This document shows positions 53,768-64,000 of a stretch of 64,000 nt of DNA, in pieces. Positions within the stretch are counted from its first letter, which is position 1. Every line of letters begins with the position of its first letter. The notes below the pieces were generated by a model that had not been told where the DNA came from, ran no database searches, and saw only the letters and a program-made list of their open reading frames with translations. A program made the translations under genes and the position numbers. This stretch comes from Ephemerocybe angulata (lineage: Eukaryota; Basidiomycota; Agaricomycetes; Agaricales; Psathyrellaceae): assembly GCA_013368325.1 (NCBI GenBank), contig JAACJK010000164.1, forward strand, positions 186,001 through 250,000, written 5' to 3'.

Positions 53768-56700
53768 AATTCTGATATTGGACTGATACCTATCGATTAT
53801 CCTCTCTGTGTGAATCTCGAGATATCCGTAATGTCCAACAGTCGTGATCGACGCCCTCGGTTATTCTACCTGTTGTTATCTACGCGCTCGGTGGTTCTCC
53901 CTGTCGTTATCCATTACATCCTCGGTAGTTCTCCCTGTTGTCATCAAACCCCCCTCGGTCGCCGCTCTCCCTCCCGTTTTCGCATACGATTCCCTCGTCA
54001 TTCTCTTCATCGTTCTCGATGCCCTCCAAACATTGCCTTCGGCCGTTTTCTATGTCCCAAAAGACGCGTTATTCCGAGTCTCCCTGCCAAATGTCATTTC
54101 TTCTTGAACTTCTTGAATTCCAATTGAAGCCATGTCTGTGTCGCCATTGCTGCTCTTCCTTGGACCTTGATACTCCCTAGCGTCCCCCGACACTCACCAG
54201 AGATGTCACAGATTCTTCCAACCCGCGCACCTTTCCTATCATACATCCACATTGGTTGGCAGCACTGAACGAGAGCCTCTATGCTTCAAACCCGATGATT
54301 CTACCCATCAGTCCACTGAACTTGAAAGAGTGTGGACCTGCGGGAAAGTTCTTACTAAGTAACGAGTCGCGCGCGCCGCGATCTCGTCAGGGAGCCGCTG
54401 AAGCGCTCTCTTCCGTCCATTTTGTCGCCTTGGCCAACTTAATCTGGCCAAAACCTTCGTGATTGGCAAGCACTCCGGGAACTCTGGGGCTATGAGGCAA
54501 CCTCCCTCTCTGGAACGCGATCATGATGACTTGGCTGCACAGGATCGCGGAAATACTACTCGGACACACTCCCTGGACACGGATACTTCGGCCATGTCTA
54601 GCGCTTCCTGCTACTTGTATATCTACCTTCCTGTTCCACGTTTCTGTGGCCACATGCCACGCTGGACACTTTTCTTATCTCGACCTCCCCGTGGTTCGAC
54701 AAGATCCGGTGGCGGATTCAGGTTTATGCTGGTTTATGGTCGTCTTCGCTCAACTTTCGCCCGAACCAGCCACTGGAATCCAGATCTTCTCCACAACCTC
54801 CCCGTCATATACACCTCCCAGGAACTCCAGGTCTCGGTGTCGATTGTGAAAGAAGTGCTTGCGAACCTGGAAGCTCTTCTGGACACGGACCGAATCGTCA
54901 TCTTGCTGCATATGGGCACAACAATCGCGGAGAGCGACACGGATGAACTCGAGGCTGCGCTACCTTTAGCAACTCTACGGCTATGAGAGACTTTAGTGGG
55001 AGTGACGAGGAGTGACGTCGTCATCACCTCTGATCAGGTTCTTTCAGACGTTTCTGCAGAGCATCGCGGAACGGCAAAGATGAATGGAAAGCTCCGGGTA
55101 TGAATTTAAATTTTTGCCTTTCTCTTCTCGTTTACCTAAACGATGTCAAATGCAGCCTTTTGTAGCCTGCTGATCTTCAGTGGAGTGGCTTTAAAATCAA
55201 GGGCCTCGCTTACCTCGAATCCAAGCCTTAAATCTGTTAAAAGTCTGTGTCGAAGGTCGAGGTGATGCACGAGGGCCCTGGCGATGGCTACCCCGCATGC
55301 CAGGGTGCTGTTGGCGTCTCTTTGGGGTGCAGACCGGCTGGAGATGACATCGCTGCTGCAAATGGGACTCAGGCCTCCGTATCAGCGCAGGCAATGACGA
55401 TTCAGACGCTGCGCACATTTATCATCAGATAATTGGACGCGTTGGCTCAATGCACCGCTCCTTTATCAACTCTCCTTTGAACCCTCATCTCCGGAGAGTT
55501 TCACAGACCCCTCGTTCACAGTGCCACCATTGACAGCACTATTAAGCTCAGCTGATTCCGATTGCAGTGCGTGCTGACCCTCAATTAAAACTGCTTACTC
55601 TTCACTGTTTTTAGACCTTAAACGACAATTGGGTATGGGCTGGTATGGGGGTGTGGCCTGACATTGATGCATGATTCTTGAATGCGGGGTAATTGTGTTG
55701 TTTGGATTTAGACACCCGCTTGTCGCCCTCGACCCGGAGGAGGGGGGTAGATCTCTCAATCGCCGTTGATAGATCTCGGAGTCGGTTCCACCCCAGGATG
55801 GTTGGCATGTAAGATTTCGGTCAGACTGCGCTGCCTCGAGTCCACATACGACTAACCTCGGAAGACGCGTGTTGCCTTGAGATCCGAGAACCCAAGGCTG
55901 GTTTCGACTGGGGAGTGTGTGCTACTAGTCACACCGCACTCCACGGTTCACGATTCAAGCATCCTCGATCCAGGGGGTCGGCGCTTGGTTAGCCATTTGG
56001 TTTGTTTCCTTGCCAATGTGACCGAGGAGATGATGATCAGCTGGGCCATGAATGGCCGTCGCGTGGCTTTCGGATCGTAGGTGAGTCTCTCGGAAAGGAT
56101 CCATATCTAATTTACCCCAGATTGAGCCCGTAAACCGTAAACGAGCCACGCCGCCCACAAAGAGAAAGCCTGCAAGAGGCTATAAGTAGGCCGCTCTTTG
56201 GCCATGGAGCGGACAGCGGCGTATGTTTAATTTATGAAAGAAAGAGGAGGTGGAGATCCGAATGGTCTGAGTCTTGAGCACGCTGGACGTCGGCGTCATT
56301 CCGCAATTATTGCGCATCCAACAGTGCAGGAATGGGTTTTCACCATCTTTTCTTCCGAGCCTTGGCAGGCTAATGGCCGCGCATCCTATAATCTATTACC
56401 GATCTTCCTGGGTGGCTTGTAAATTTTGTATGTCGTTCCCCATCGGTGCCTGCATCGCCAGGAATATAAAAAGGCGGACGCCAGTCCCGCGCTCCGTTCA
56501 AAATTTCCCTTCGTCTCCTGATCCCGCCCACGCTCCTGACGCGATACCTGCTTCTCCCATTGACGCCGGATCGTTATAGAAGCAGGCAAGAAGGCACTTC
56601 CCCTCATTATCGTACAACGAGCATCCGTCCTTTTCAGCGTTTCTCGGAGTCCGGAGTCGGAAAAGGCGGCGACGAGCAAGCGGCTAGTTTTGGTCCGGCA

Positions 56701-56858
56701 TAGAGTTTCAGGGTCGACGGTCGTCGGTCGTGGTTCGGTACGCATACAACCGACTTGTCCGCGTCGTCCGACATGCCCCAGAGCTAAACTCCCTGTCGTA
56801 GAAGTCGAGCTCGCTGTGAGCCTGTCAAGCCCCCGGTGCCCACGCCTACCGCTTTCAG
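53768..56858. other. About 3 kb without a supported gene
   Basis: 53845-53945 holds imperfect repeats of ctcggt-gttctccctgt-gttat. A 175-codon frame (54459-54986; ends ...LEAALPLATLRL) has a protein-like C-terminal part (SIVKEVLANLEALLDTDRIVILLHMG), but I could not place exons or a family. 56690-56815 is an open frame that probably contains the 5' exon of the phosphatase gene. Confidence 0.4.
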
Positions 56859-59774
56859 CCCAATTACCCCGAAGAAATATCGCCCAACATACCTTCTTCA
56901 GGCTTCAGCCGTTTCTATGGCCGTGCCAGCCAGGCACTGCTGGGCATCGTCGGCTCGCGCAACGGAGGTGGGCCGACACCGAAAGGCGCAGACGAACTTC
57001 ATACAAGCACCGGAACCGAGTCTAGTCAGGCTGTCCGTGTAACTACTGCCGGCAAGAAGAGTAATCACACTACTCGGCGTAGTAGAAAAGGGCCCTCGAC
57101 CGCGTCACACCCTGAGATCCAACCAACACCCCCAATCCCTGTTGCCAATACCAACTCAGGCTCGACCGCTACAGCAACGACGAACCCGTCGGTGAACTCT
57201 GGTCTGTCATCATCGTCTTCTTCCTCAGGGAGCAACGCGTTGGCTTCGGCTACAAGCATCCCCAAAAACGCCGCGGGGACGAGCCAGGCGGGGGGCAACG
57301 ATAATGCACGGAAATCCAGGGTGAAGAAGCGCGGCGTAGTCCATCTGGAGGATATCCCGGGGAGCAGGGTTGGGCCAGACGATGTACCATGGCCCAAGGA
57401 GTACGAGATCTTGGAGACCGAGGAGGATGTCTTTCAGGAGCTGAGGTCGCTGGGGCGACCACATCGCGCGGTGTTCGTGAACTACGAGCGAAACCGATCA
57501 CGGTCGCGTTCACGAGGGGACCGCTCCCGTTCGAATGGCAGGAGCACGGAGAGGGGGGTCATGTCTGGAGCCGGCGAGGGCGAATTGACAGGGGAATCGC
57601 TCGCCCCTGTGTTACCCCCAGTGCAGGAGAACCCCGTGCCTTCAGCTGCGCAGCCTGTGACGGAACCCCGGCCTGACCTACCCAGGGTACTCGTCGTCGA
57701 CAGCGTCAATCTCCAACCGTGCAAGACTCTCAAGACTCAGGATCGATATGTTGTCACTCAGCTCGAGGTCCATGGGGAGATGTGGAGCTTGACTGGTGTC
57801 TTCGATGGTAAGGGGCCCCTCCGTCACATATCTATGCCCTTGTGCTGATCTTCTCATCTCATGTTTAGGCCATCTTGGGGATGTCACCGTCGAGCACGTA
57901 GCCCACCATCTCCCAATCATCATCCGCGAGTTCCTCAAATCCAAGCTCCCATCCGACTTCACCTCGTCAGACTATGACCCTGAGCACATCTCCAACCTCT
58001 TCCAATCCGCCATCGCAGCCTTCGACGATGCCATCGCCCACGATATCCTCGATCTCTTCGGGGGCTCCGTGGATCAGCTAAGCAATTACTCAGATGCTGA
58101 CATCCGAAGAGTAATCAACGACAACCATCAGCAGGGGATGTACGGTAGCCGGAATGGTTCTACCTCCGGGGAGAACTGGCGCAAAGCTCGCTTGTGCATG
58201 TACGGTACGACCGCACTCGTGGCTTTGATGGATCCCAAGGGCGAGGGAGTGTGGGTCGCGAATCTGGGTGACTGTACGGGCATCTTGGTTACTCGGACGA
58301 TCACCTTGGATGAGAGCGACGAGGAGGAGTCAGATGGGGATGCTCTGCCTTCCGGATTTGACGATCCTGAGCTGGGCGAGTGGTCCGTGGAGATCCTGAC
58401 CACGATGCACAACGGCGACAACGACAAGGAGCTTGAGCGAATTAGGGGTGAGCATCCAGGGGAGGACGACACGTGTATATCCGACAGGCGTGTGCTTGGA
58501 GCTTTGGCTCCTACACGTTGTGAGTACCCTTTCATTTCTTTAACTTTCGGCCGGGAGAGTGCTTCGAATTCCTCTGATTCATCTGGAATACCCTTTTGAG
58601 CTGTTAACTGATCAACCGACGATTAGGTCTTGGTGATATCCCTTTCAAGCAACCACCAGAGTTCACGCGACGGATTCTCTATAACCTTTACCCTTACGTC
58701 CACAACACAGCTCCATGGGAGGAGTTCCTCAAGAACAACTTGACACCGCCATACATCAGCTCTCAAGCCGAGGTCACGTACAGGCGAGTTAAAGGCGATG
58801 GTCCCGACCCGTCCCAACCCACAGAAGGGAGCGGGAAACGGAGAAACAGTGGTATTTCGGCAGTCTTAAGTCGCTTTGGGAGCATGAAGCGGGGGAGGAA
58901 AGCGAAGAAGCAAGCTGGGTCGCCTCGCGTGAAGAAGCAGAGGTACCTGGTGTTGGCCTCAGATGGCTTCACCGATCTGTGCCTTTCGCATGGCGGCATC
59001 GAGAAGGTGGTTAAGGCCTGGGCGAAGGAGATGGTGGAGATCGGATCGCCTCATAAAGAGGTCGAGGAGACAAAGGTGAAGCTTAGAGATCGAGCGAAGG
59101 GAACCTTGGACTACGAGGAAGATGATGAGATTGTCGTGCCTGTTCCTCTCGCCAAGCCTGCCCCGATAGCAGTGTCACAGGTGGCTACATTCCATTTCGC
59201 CTTTGGCGACACTGAGAGCTCCCCCGTACCTGTTTCGCCTGTCAGCGCAACATCCCCTGTGCCTTTCACCGCGAACTCGTTCTCATCGTCGGCAGGATCC
59301 TTGGCTATCCCTACCTTGGATCAAGAGGAGGAGTCCACGTCTGGGATGTCAACTCCGGCTTACGCCTTCTCCATCCCGCCGACAAGGGCTGCGTCGCCCC
59401 ACTTGCAACAATCCCCGACGCAACAGCAGGGCCCGCTTGGCGCAAGCTCTCCCCAGCGCCAACACTCGTTCGTTCACGCACCCCTGCCTTCCCATCCACA
59501 CCTCCACCCACACGCTCAGGCACACGCCGCTTTGCTCACTCCGCATCCGGTTTCGCCGCAGGTCCAAGCCAAGGTTCCCCGCCTTCAACGTCCCCCGCTT
59601 CCGCATACCAACAAGTCGTACCATTGCATCTCCTCGTCAAATATGGCGCTGAGACTGCTGCGGTGTGCGCTGGGAGGCACGGGGAGGGAGAACGACCGGG
59701 TGGCAAAGGCGTTGACGATCGATATGGACGTGTCGTGGTTGGACGATACGGCTATCGTTGTCCTAGGGTTGTGA
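56859..59774 (+). CDS. PP2C-family phosphatase (PDP-like), 5' end unresolved
   Basis: Exons 56859-57807, 57869-58519 and 58627-59774 join in frame to about 915 residues. An upstream exon likely ends at 56815 (GTGAGC donor), but no ATG is in frame, so the true start is unknown. PP2C motifs are TGVFDGHLGDVTVE (metal motif, GHGG as GHLG), CMYGTTALVALM, GVWVANLGDCTGIL, RRVLGALAPTRCLGD, RYLVLASDGFTDL and WLDDTAIVVLG. The order and spacing fit pyruvate-dehydrogenase-phosphatase-like Ser/Thr phosphatases. Large insertions set it apart: a Ser/Arg-rich N-terminal part (NRSRSRSRGDRSRS), a basic loop (SMKRGRKAKKQ) and a Pro/Ser/His-rich insertion of about 150 residues before the last motif. Metal-binding aspartates seem kept, so activity is likely; substrate is unknown. 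Confidence 0.88.
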
Positions 59775-60456
59775 GTTGTTTTTGAGTTCCTTAATTGGGT
59801 ATCTTGTGTTCCTGCACTGGCCAGTCCTTTTCAGGGATTTGGTTCTTCTGTTTATCGGGTTCAGCTGGGTTTCTTTTCTTCTGTCTTTTACCTGTGCCTT
59901 CTAGGCTATCGTTGCTGTGGATTGACATTGTTGGTCTCTTCTTCTCTTGTGGTCTCTCGGGTCGCTGTTTCATAAATTATAGTTTGGGGTTTACACCTAC
60001 ATAATAACCTTCACATTTTCCCTGTCCACTACCACATACATTCGCATCACACATACCTCATCGCATGCACGTTCTTCCTCTCAAGTAATTCCACTACACT
60101 ATTTATGTTGCGCTGGCTCCCCAATGCCCATATCATATTCTCTATCGCTGTCCTTAATAGCATCATGCCCTTCCGAGACTTTTACTCGGAAAGTCTAAAA
60201 GTCAAATACAGAATGTCTTCACGAACTCTGTCAGACCAAACTTTGTTTGTTGAATCCTTTGAGTAGTGACGGTCTTACTACGAGGCTCAGGAATCCTTTA
60301 TTTAAAAGATACATCGTTGTTCGAAGGTTATTCTTGCTGGGTAGTGATACTTTTCCGCTTGAAAGGGACTGTCGATTCGGAGATCATGGTGGGCGCTACG
60401 AATCTCGCCAGGCTGAAAGAACTTTATGGACGATGACATTACGCCTGATAATGTAG
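59775..60456. other. Intergenic (convergent 3' ends), no supported gene
   Basis: TC/TG-rich 3'UTR-like sequence after the phosphatase. Nothing else is recognisable. Confidence 0.5.
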
Positions 60457-61768
60457 CTAGGGCAGACCAACTCCTTCGATAAAGACACCAAGCTTCGCCA
60501 ATGCGGTCGCAGCAGAGTTTAGCTGCTGGTGAAAGTGCTTCCTCAGATGGGCGAGGTTTCTTTCGTCAACAAATCTGACAACTCGAAGCCCGACTAAACC
60601 CCCGTCTTTCGCCTCCACCAAAGACCGCAACATCGCGCGACAGTCTCCCTTCCCAAACTGCGGATCGAGGTTCCTGATGGCGAGGGTGTGGACCGCCGGC
60701 ATGGATGGGAACGCGACGATGTCGCTCCAGTAACATGTCAAGCCAATCTCGCGGACCTTCGGGCATGTCTCTTGCACGGCACGCAGGAATTTCGACAGGG
60801 GGAATTCCCCCACCCGATTGAAGCTCCAAAAATGTACCGATTGAAGCTTCGAGCCGTGTATGAGGAGGAAAGGGTGGTGTCCGATATATGTCGGGCGGTA
60901 GTCCTGGTTGTAAGGAAGGAGGTGGATTAGACGCTTGAGATTCGGCAAATCGCCTGTGGTGAAGGCTTCAGGGTAGAAGATGAGATCGCGGCGCGCGCAC
61001 GATATGACTTCTTCGAGGTGTGGAAGTTGGATGCGGAGGGAGCTAAGGCCAGTCAAAGGCTCGCAGCAGGGGAGGAGTAATGCTCGTATGCGAGGGTGGG
61101 ACCGAAGGAATGAAGCCCACAGCTTCACGCTCACGGACGCCCCATCGATCCAGGACATCACTTCTAGCTTGGGTGTGACCGATTCAAGGAAGAATCTCCG
61201 GGTTTTTGTGGCTTGCATACTTCGAAGGGGCCTATAGAAGCATCGAAGCTCCTTTATTAAGAGGACCTTGAGGTTCGGGAGGTTCCTGAAAAGGTGTTGC
61301 AATATGCTGAGAATGTCGGAGCCGACCGTCTCTTGGTTCAAGTCGCAGAAGGTCACGTCCAGCCGCAGTACGTAGTCTCCATGAGTAACCATTTTACCGT
61401 GCTGGAATCCGATCGAGTTTGTGATGTTGTGGAGAAGAGAGTATAGGGTTCGGATGTGGAGAAGCTTGACGTGTTCGTATAAATAGGGCGTTGTCAGGCC
61501 GCTCCAAACACGACAGACCGACGACAATGCACGTTTCGTGCGCTGGACTATCTTCAGCATTTCACTTCAAGGCATCAAGGGATATACGTGCCATGCACTC
61601 GCCATATCGCTTTCTTTCCAAAGCTGTCAAGGAGGGACCTTGCAAGTAGGAAGTCGTGACAGTATCTGGACACTCTGTGGCCTTCCTTAGAATTGAAGCC
61701 CAAACCTCCAGGGGAACCCTAGAGATGCTTGAGCAGGCGAGGAAGGCGTCTTCGTAGATGCGGCCCAT
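60457..61768 (-). CDS. F-box protein
   Basis: Two exons (61768-61588 and 61547-60457) with a 40-nt intron join in frame to 423 residues. The F-box starts at about residue 15: SRVPLEVWASILRKATECPD. The second exon continues ALSSVCRVWSGLTTPYLYEHVKLL, then LRR-like strands (LFRNLPNLKVLLIKEL; FLRSHPRIRALLLPCC; LPHLEEVISC; LPNLKRLIHLLP; CPKVREIGLTC). It ends VVRFVDERNLAHLRKHFHQ...LGVFIEGVGLP. It is a probable substrate adaptor of an SCF ubiquitin ligase. It is the intact member of a three-gene family in this window and shares the intron position after the F-box core with 37753-39198 and 45265-46681. Confidence 0.85.
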
Positions 61769-62044
61769 GATACCACCCGTTATAATGAGTAGCTCGGACA
61801 GCGACGTCCTTTATACCGATCCATTGACCGTGAATTAGGCAGATAGTCGGGCGAAGAAGGACCCACGAGCTACGATTAGGATCCTCGCAGTTTGTCCTAG
61901 GTTCTGCCGTGTGCGATAAACGGACGGTCACCAGAGAACTTAGTGCGAACACCGTGGTTTGCGAGGGAGATAACATAGTATACATTAGTATCGTCAGTCC
62001 AACATGGGGTCCATCTAAAGGTATGGAAGCGTACGAGGGTCGGA

Positions 62045-62882
62045 TTACATGAGTTCCATTACAAAAATATTGGGCGCGGTGAAGCCTAGGCGGCTTTGAA
62101 TATACGCGTCTTGCCCCTCCTTCAAAAGACGATCGAACATCGTTCGATCTCTGAGCCAATCTAGTGATATTGTGAGACCCGGGGATCAATTAGCAGAGTC
62201 GCGAAACGCACCGTATCGCTTGAAACTATTCGTCTGAGCAGCCGGTGGCTGATAATATCCACCAGGCCATTGTGATGCTGCATGGTGCTGTGCTGTGCGG
62301 CGAACAGCCTCTTGCATACGGCTGGGCAAGCAGTTGAACTCAGCATCTGTAATGTTGTTCTGAGAGTATCTGCAAGGTACTATGAGCCGGGCTCCGATAG
62401 TGGGATGGGTTGCTGTGAGCTGTGGACGTACTCTTGCCAGAGCTTGATACACACATCCCCTAGAGTTACACCGTTGTCGTTCATGACAACGGTACACCAG
62501 GGACTGGAGTGTGTGATGATAATGACCTGTGAGACGCGGGGCATGGTAGCCGGCTGGTCTCTTTGAGTGAAGGGTATTTCACGACTGCGATCACTGGAGT
62601 CCCATCCAACTGTGCTGCCTGGTGCGGATCGTTAGGTCCAGAGCAGAATTACGGCTGTAGATGGAGGGACAAACCATTTGTCAGGTCGAATTGTAAGTGA
62701 AAGCTCGCGTCGGCACTCTTTAGAATGGGGTGGATTTCCAGGGGCACTCCCAGCAAGTACAGATCGGTTTGCGAAAGAACAGGGCCATCTAGTGCCGAGT
62801 CATTGTCAAGAATGCTATCATGGGCTTTGTAAGTTGACGCACATTGCTCGCCCTTAGCCCACTTTCCGACAGAGTCAACCAT
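62045..62882 (-). CDS. DUF6699 protein, short form
   Basis: Four exons (62882-62675, 62618-62432, 62369-62212, 62160-62045) join in frame to 222 residues. After MVDSVGKWAKGEQ comes the DUF6699 pattern: VPLEIHPILKSADASFHLQFDLTN, ATMPRVSQVIIITHSSPWCTVVMN, NGVTLGDVCIKLWQEYSQNNITDAEFNCLPSRMQEAVRRTA, and the terminal YDWLRDRTMFDRLL...LGFTAPNIFVMEL. It is close to the minimal domain, unlike the long protein at 47284-49227. Function is unknown. The frame is open upstream of the chosen Met, so the N-terminus could be longer through another exon. Confidence 0.82.
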
Positions 62883-63781
62883 ATCTTCGGGGGTATAATC
62901 CGCGGATGTGCGGTGGATGGGGTATAAGGAGAAGAAGATGGAGGTTTGAGTTCAAGGCGCTGCGCGGCCAAAGGCACGGGTCCGGCGCTAATCGATCTGG
63001 CTCATGCTATTATTATGTAATGCTGTCGAGGCTGATCGTGGAATACTCGACTGCGAATCCCAAGCAAATCCTTCTTCCGCTTCCTCCATCTTCGTCCGCC
63101 GCCAGCTCATACAGGGTACGATATATAGTCTGAGAAGGCAAGCGCATGCCGATAGACTCCCCAAAAATCAAGTGGGGAGAACTAAAATATTCTGCAGAAT
63201 AATTCTCGGGCAGGACTCCAGTCAAGAGGAGATGCGCGCATCCGCTTGTGGGTGGGGGGGTGGGTCCGTTGACTCCATTCTCATCTTCGAGGGTGGCGTG
63301 CGCGATGCCCCTGACCGTTTGCGCGTCTCTTTATGACCAGCTCTCTCCTACAATCTAACCACTGCTCCCGGGCTTTGAGCTGCCAAGTCGACTGCATATG
63401 TGCAGATTGTCCGAAAACTCAGGACATTCATGTGTAGCGCCCAGTCGAGTTCCGTACTCTTGTCTTTGCCAATCTTTGACGTTTAGGTACGCTGTCGCGG
63501 GGTATTTAAAATTTGGGGGAGGAACCCGCGCAACCCCTTTCGTGTTTCGCCAACTTTTTTTTGGCTCCGCCACCGGAGGGCCAGGGTCTCTTTCTCGGTT
63601 CACTATTATGTTGGCTCTTTCTCTCTGACCGTCATTCACCGAAGCTCAACTAGAGCTGGTGTGCTCTTGAAACCTGCGCTTGCTTCAACACCACCTGGAC
63701 TGTCTAATGTGTCCTTGAAGTCCTCTTCCCAACCACTTGAATTCAGTTTCACGCTTTCGACGAGAGCACCATCCAGTGCCT
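62883..63781. other. Intergenic, no supported gene
   Basis: Nothing is recognisable; short ORFs only. Confidence 0.45.
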
Positions 63782-64000
63782 ATGGCCCCCCCTTCTGGTC
63801 TAGCCCCGCTTCTGTCCACAGCTAAGAGTGAGTGGACTTGCGACTCCTCTATTTGAGCCAACTTCTTACCTCATGGGACAGCGGCGGGTTGGGTACTGGG
63901 CACTACTGGCGTGGTGTTGACTTGCTTCCGGCTATGGGATCGATGTCGCTCTGGACGGTTATGGTGGGACGATTGCTGGGCATTTATCTCAATGCTCCTC
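63782..64000 (+). CDS. 5' end of a putative rhodopsin-like (PTH11-type) membrane protein, cut by the window edge
   Basis: The start MAPPSGLAPLLSTAK (63782) is followed by a GTGAGT donor. The second exon from 63882 reads AGWVLGTTGVVLTCFRLWDR, CRSGRLWWDDCWAFISMLL and runs off the window. A membrane helix, an Arg-rich loop, then W-W-D-D before the next helix is the usual start of the fungal rhodopsin-like/PTH11-type integral membrane family. Only about 55 residues are visible, so the assignment is provisional. Confidence 0.5.

Noticed and set aside
54459..54986. A 175-codon frame as a gene
   Set aside because: The N-terminal half reads like non-coding text, a competing frame covers the same bases, and no family is recognised. 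Left as unassigned.

Overview
The window is nuclear DNA from a basidiomycete fungus, very probably a mushroom-forming Agaricomycete. Genes are split by many 40-65 bp GT-AG introns. Several families found mainly or only in Agaricomycetes recur here: DUF6533 membrane proteins, DUF6535, DUF6699, FunK1 kinase, and LRR-like F-box proteins. There are no bacterial-style operons, no CRISPR array and no phage genes. Family names come from motifs read by eye, and exon joins were checked by hand for frame. Exon borders may be off by a base or two.

Layout. 0.66-3.4 kb is a rearranged relic zone. It holds a RING-less copy of a RING/coiled-coil gene, broken by a 1,323-bp inverted-repeat element with an 8-bp target duplication and one candidate cargo gene. 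A scar matching both flanks of the intact RING locus at 29.6-30.6 kb follows, then two solo last exons of DUF6533 genes. 3.5-13 kb carries an F-box protein, DUF6533 gene A, a class I methyltransferase and a small hypothetical gene. 13.2-17.7 kb is a very long GH5 glycosidase of the EGCrP/sterylglucosidase type. 18.0-25.3 kb holds a FunK1 kinase and a DUF6535 protein. 25.9-30.8 kb has a small secreted protein with two 3' hairpins, a DUF6533 relic, DUF6533 gene D and the intact RING gene. 31.3-36.4 kb has an amphipathic-repeat protein and a divergent housekeeping pair: mitochondrial tryptophanyl-tRNA synthetase and NatC subunit Mak10/Naa35. 37.4-46.7 kb has an intron-containing tRNA-Met, an F-box gene disturbed by a 34-bp triplication, tandem DUF6533 genes F and G, U6 snRNA and a frameshifted F-box gene. 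47.3-64 kb has a Gly-rich DUF6699 protein, DUF6533 gene H with a decayed partial copy, a 4-TM protein, a PP2C phosphatase, a third paralogous F-box gene, a second DUF6699 gene and the 5' end of a putative rhodopsin-like membrane protein.

How it fits together. Housekeeping genes (tRNA-Met, U6, WARS2, MAK10, PP2C, GH5) are interleaved with a fast-evolving lineage-specific set. Five DUF6533 genes and five DUF6533 relics dominate the latter. The relics nearly always consist of the last exon with its splice acceptor still attached, so they arose by DNA-level copying or loss and not by cDNA insertion. All five intact DUF6533 genes keep a 10-nt second exon. The strongest structural signals are the inverted-repeat element, the relic of the RING/DUF6533 locus with a precise 95-bp microinversion, and the DUF6533 expansion.
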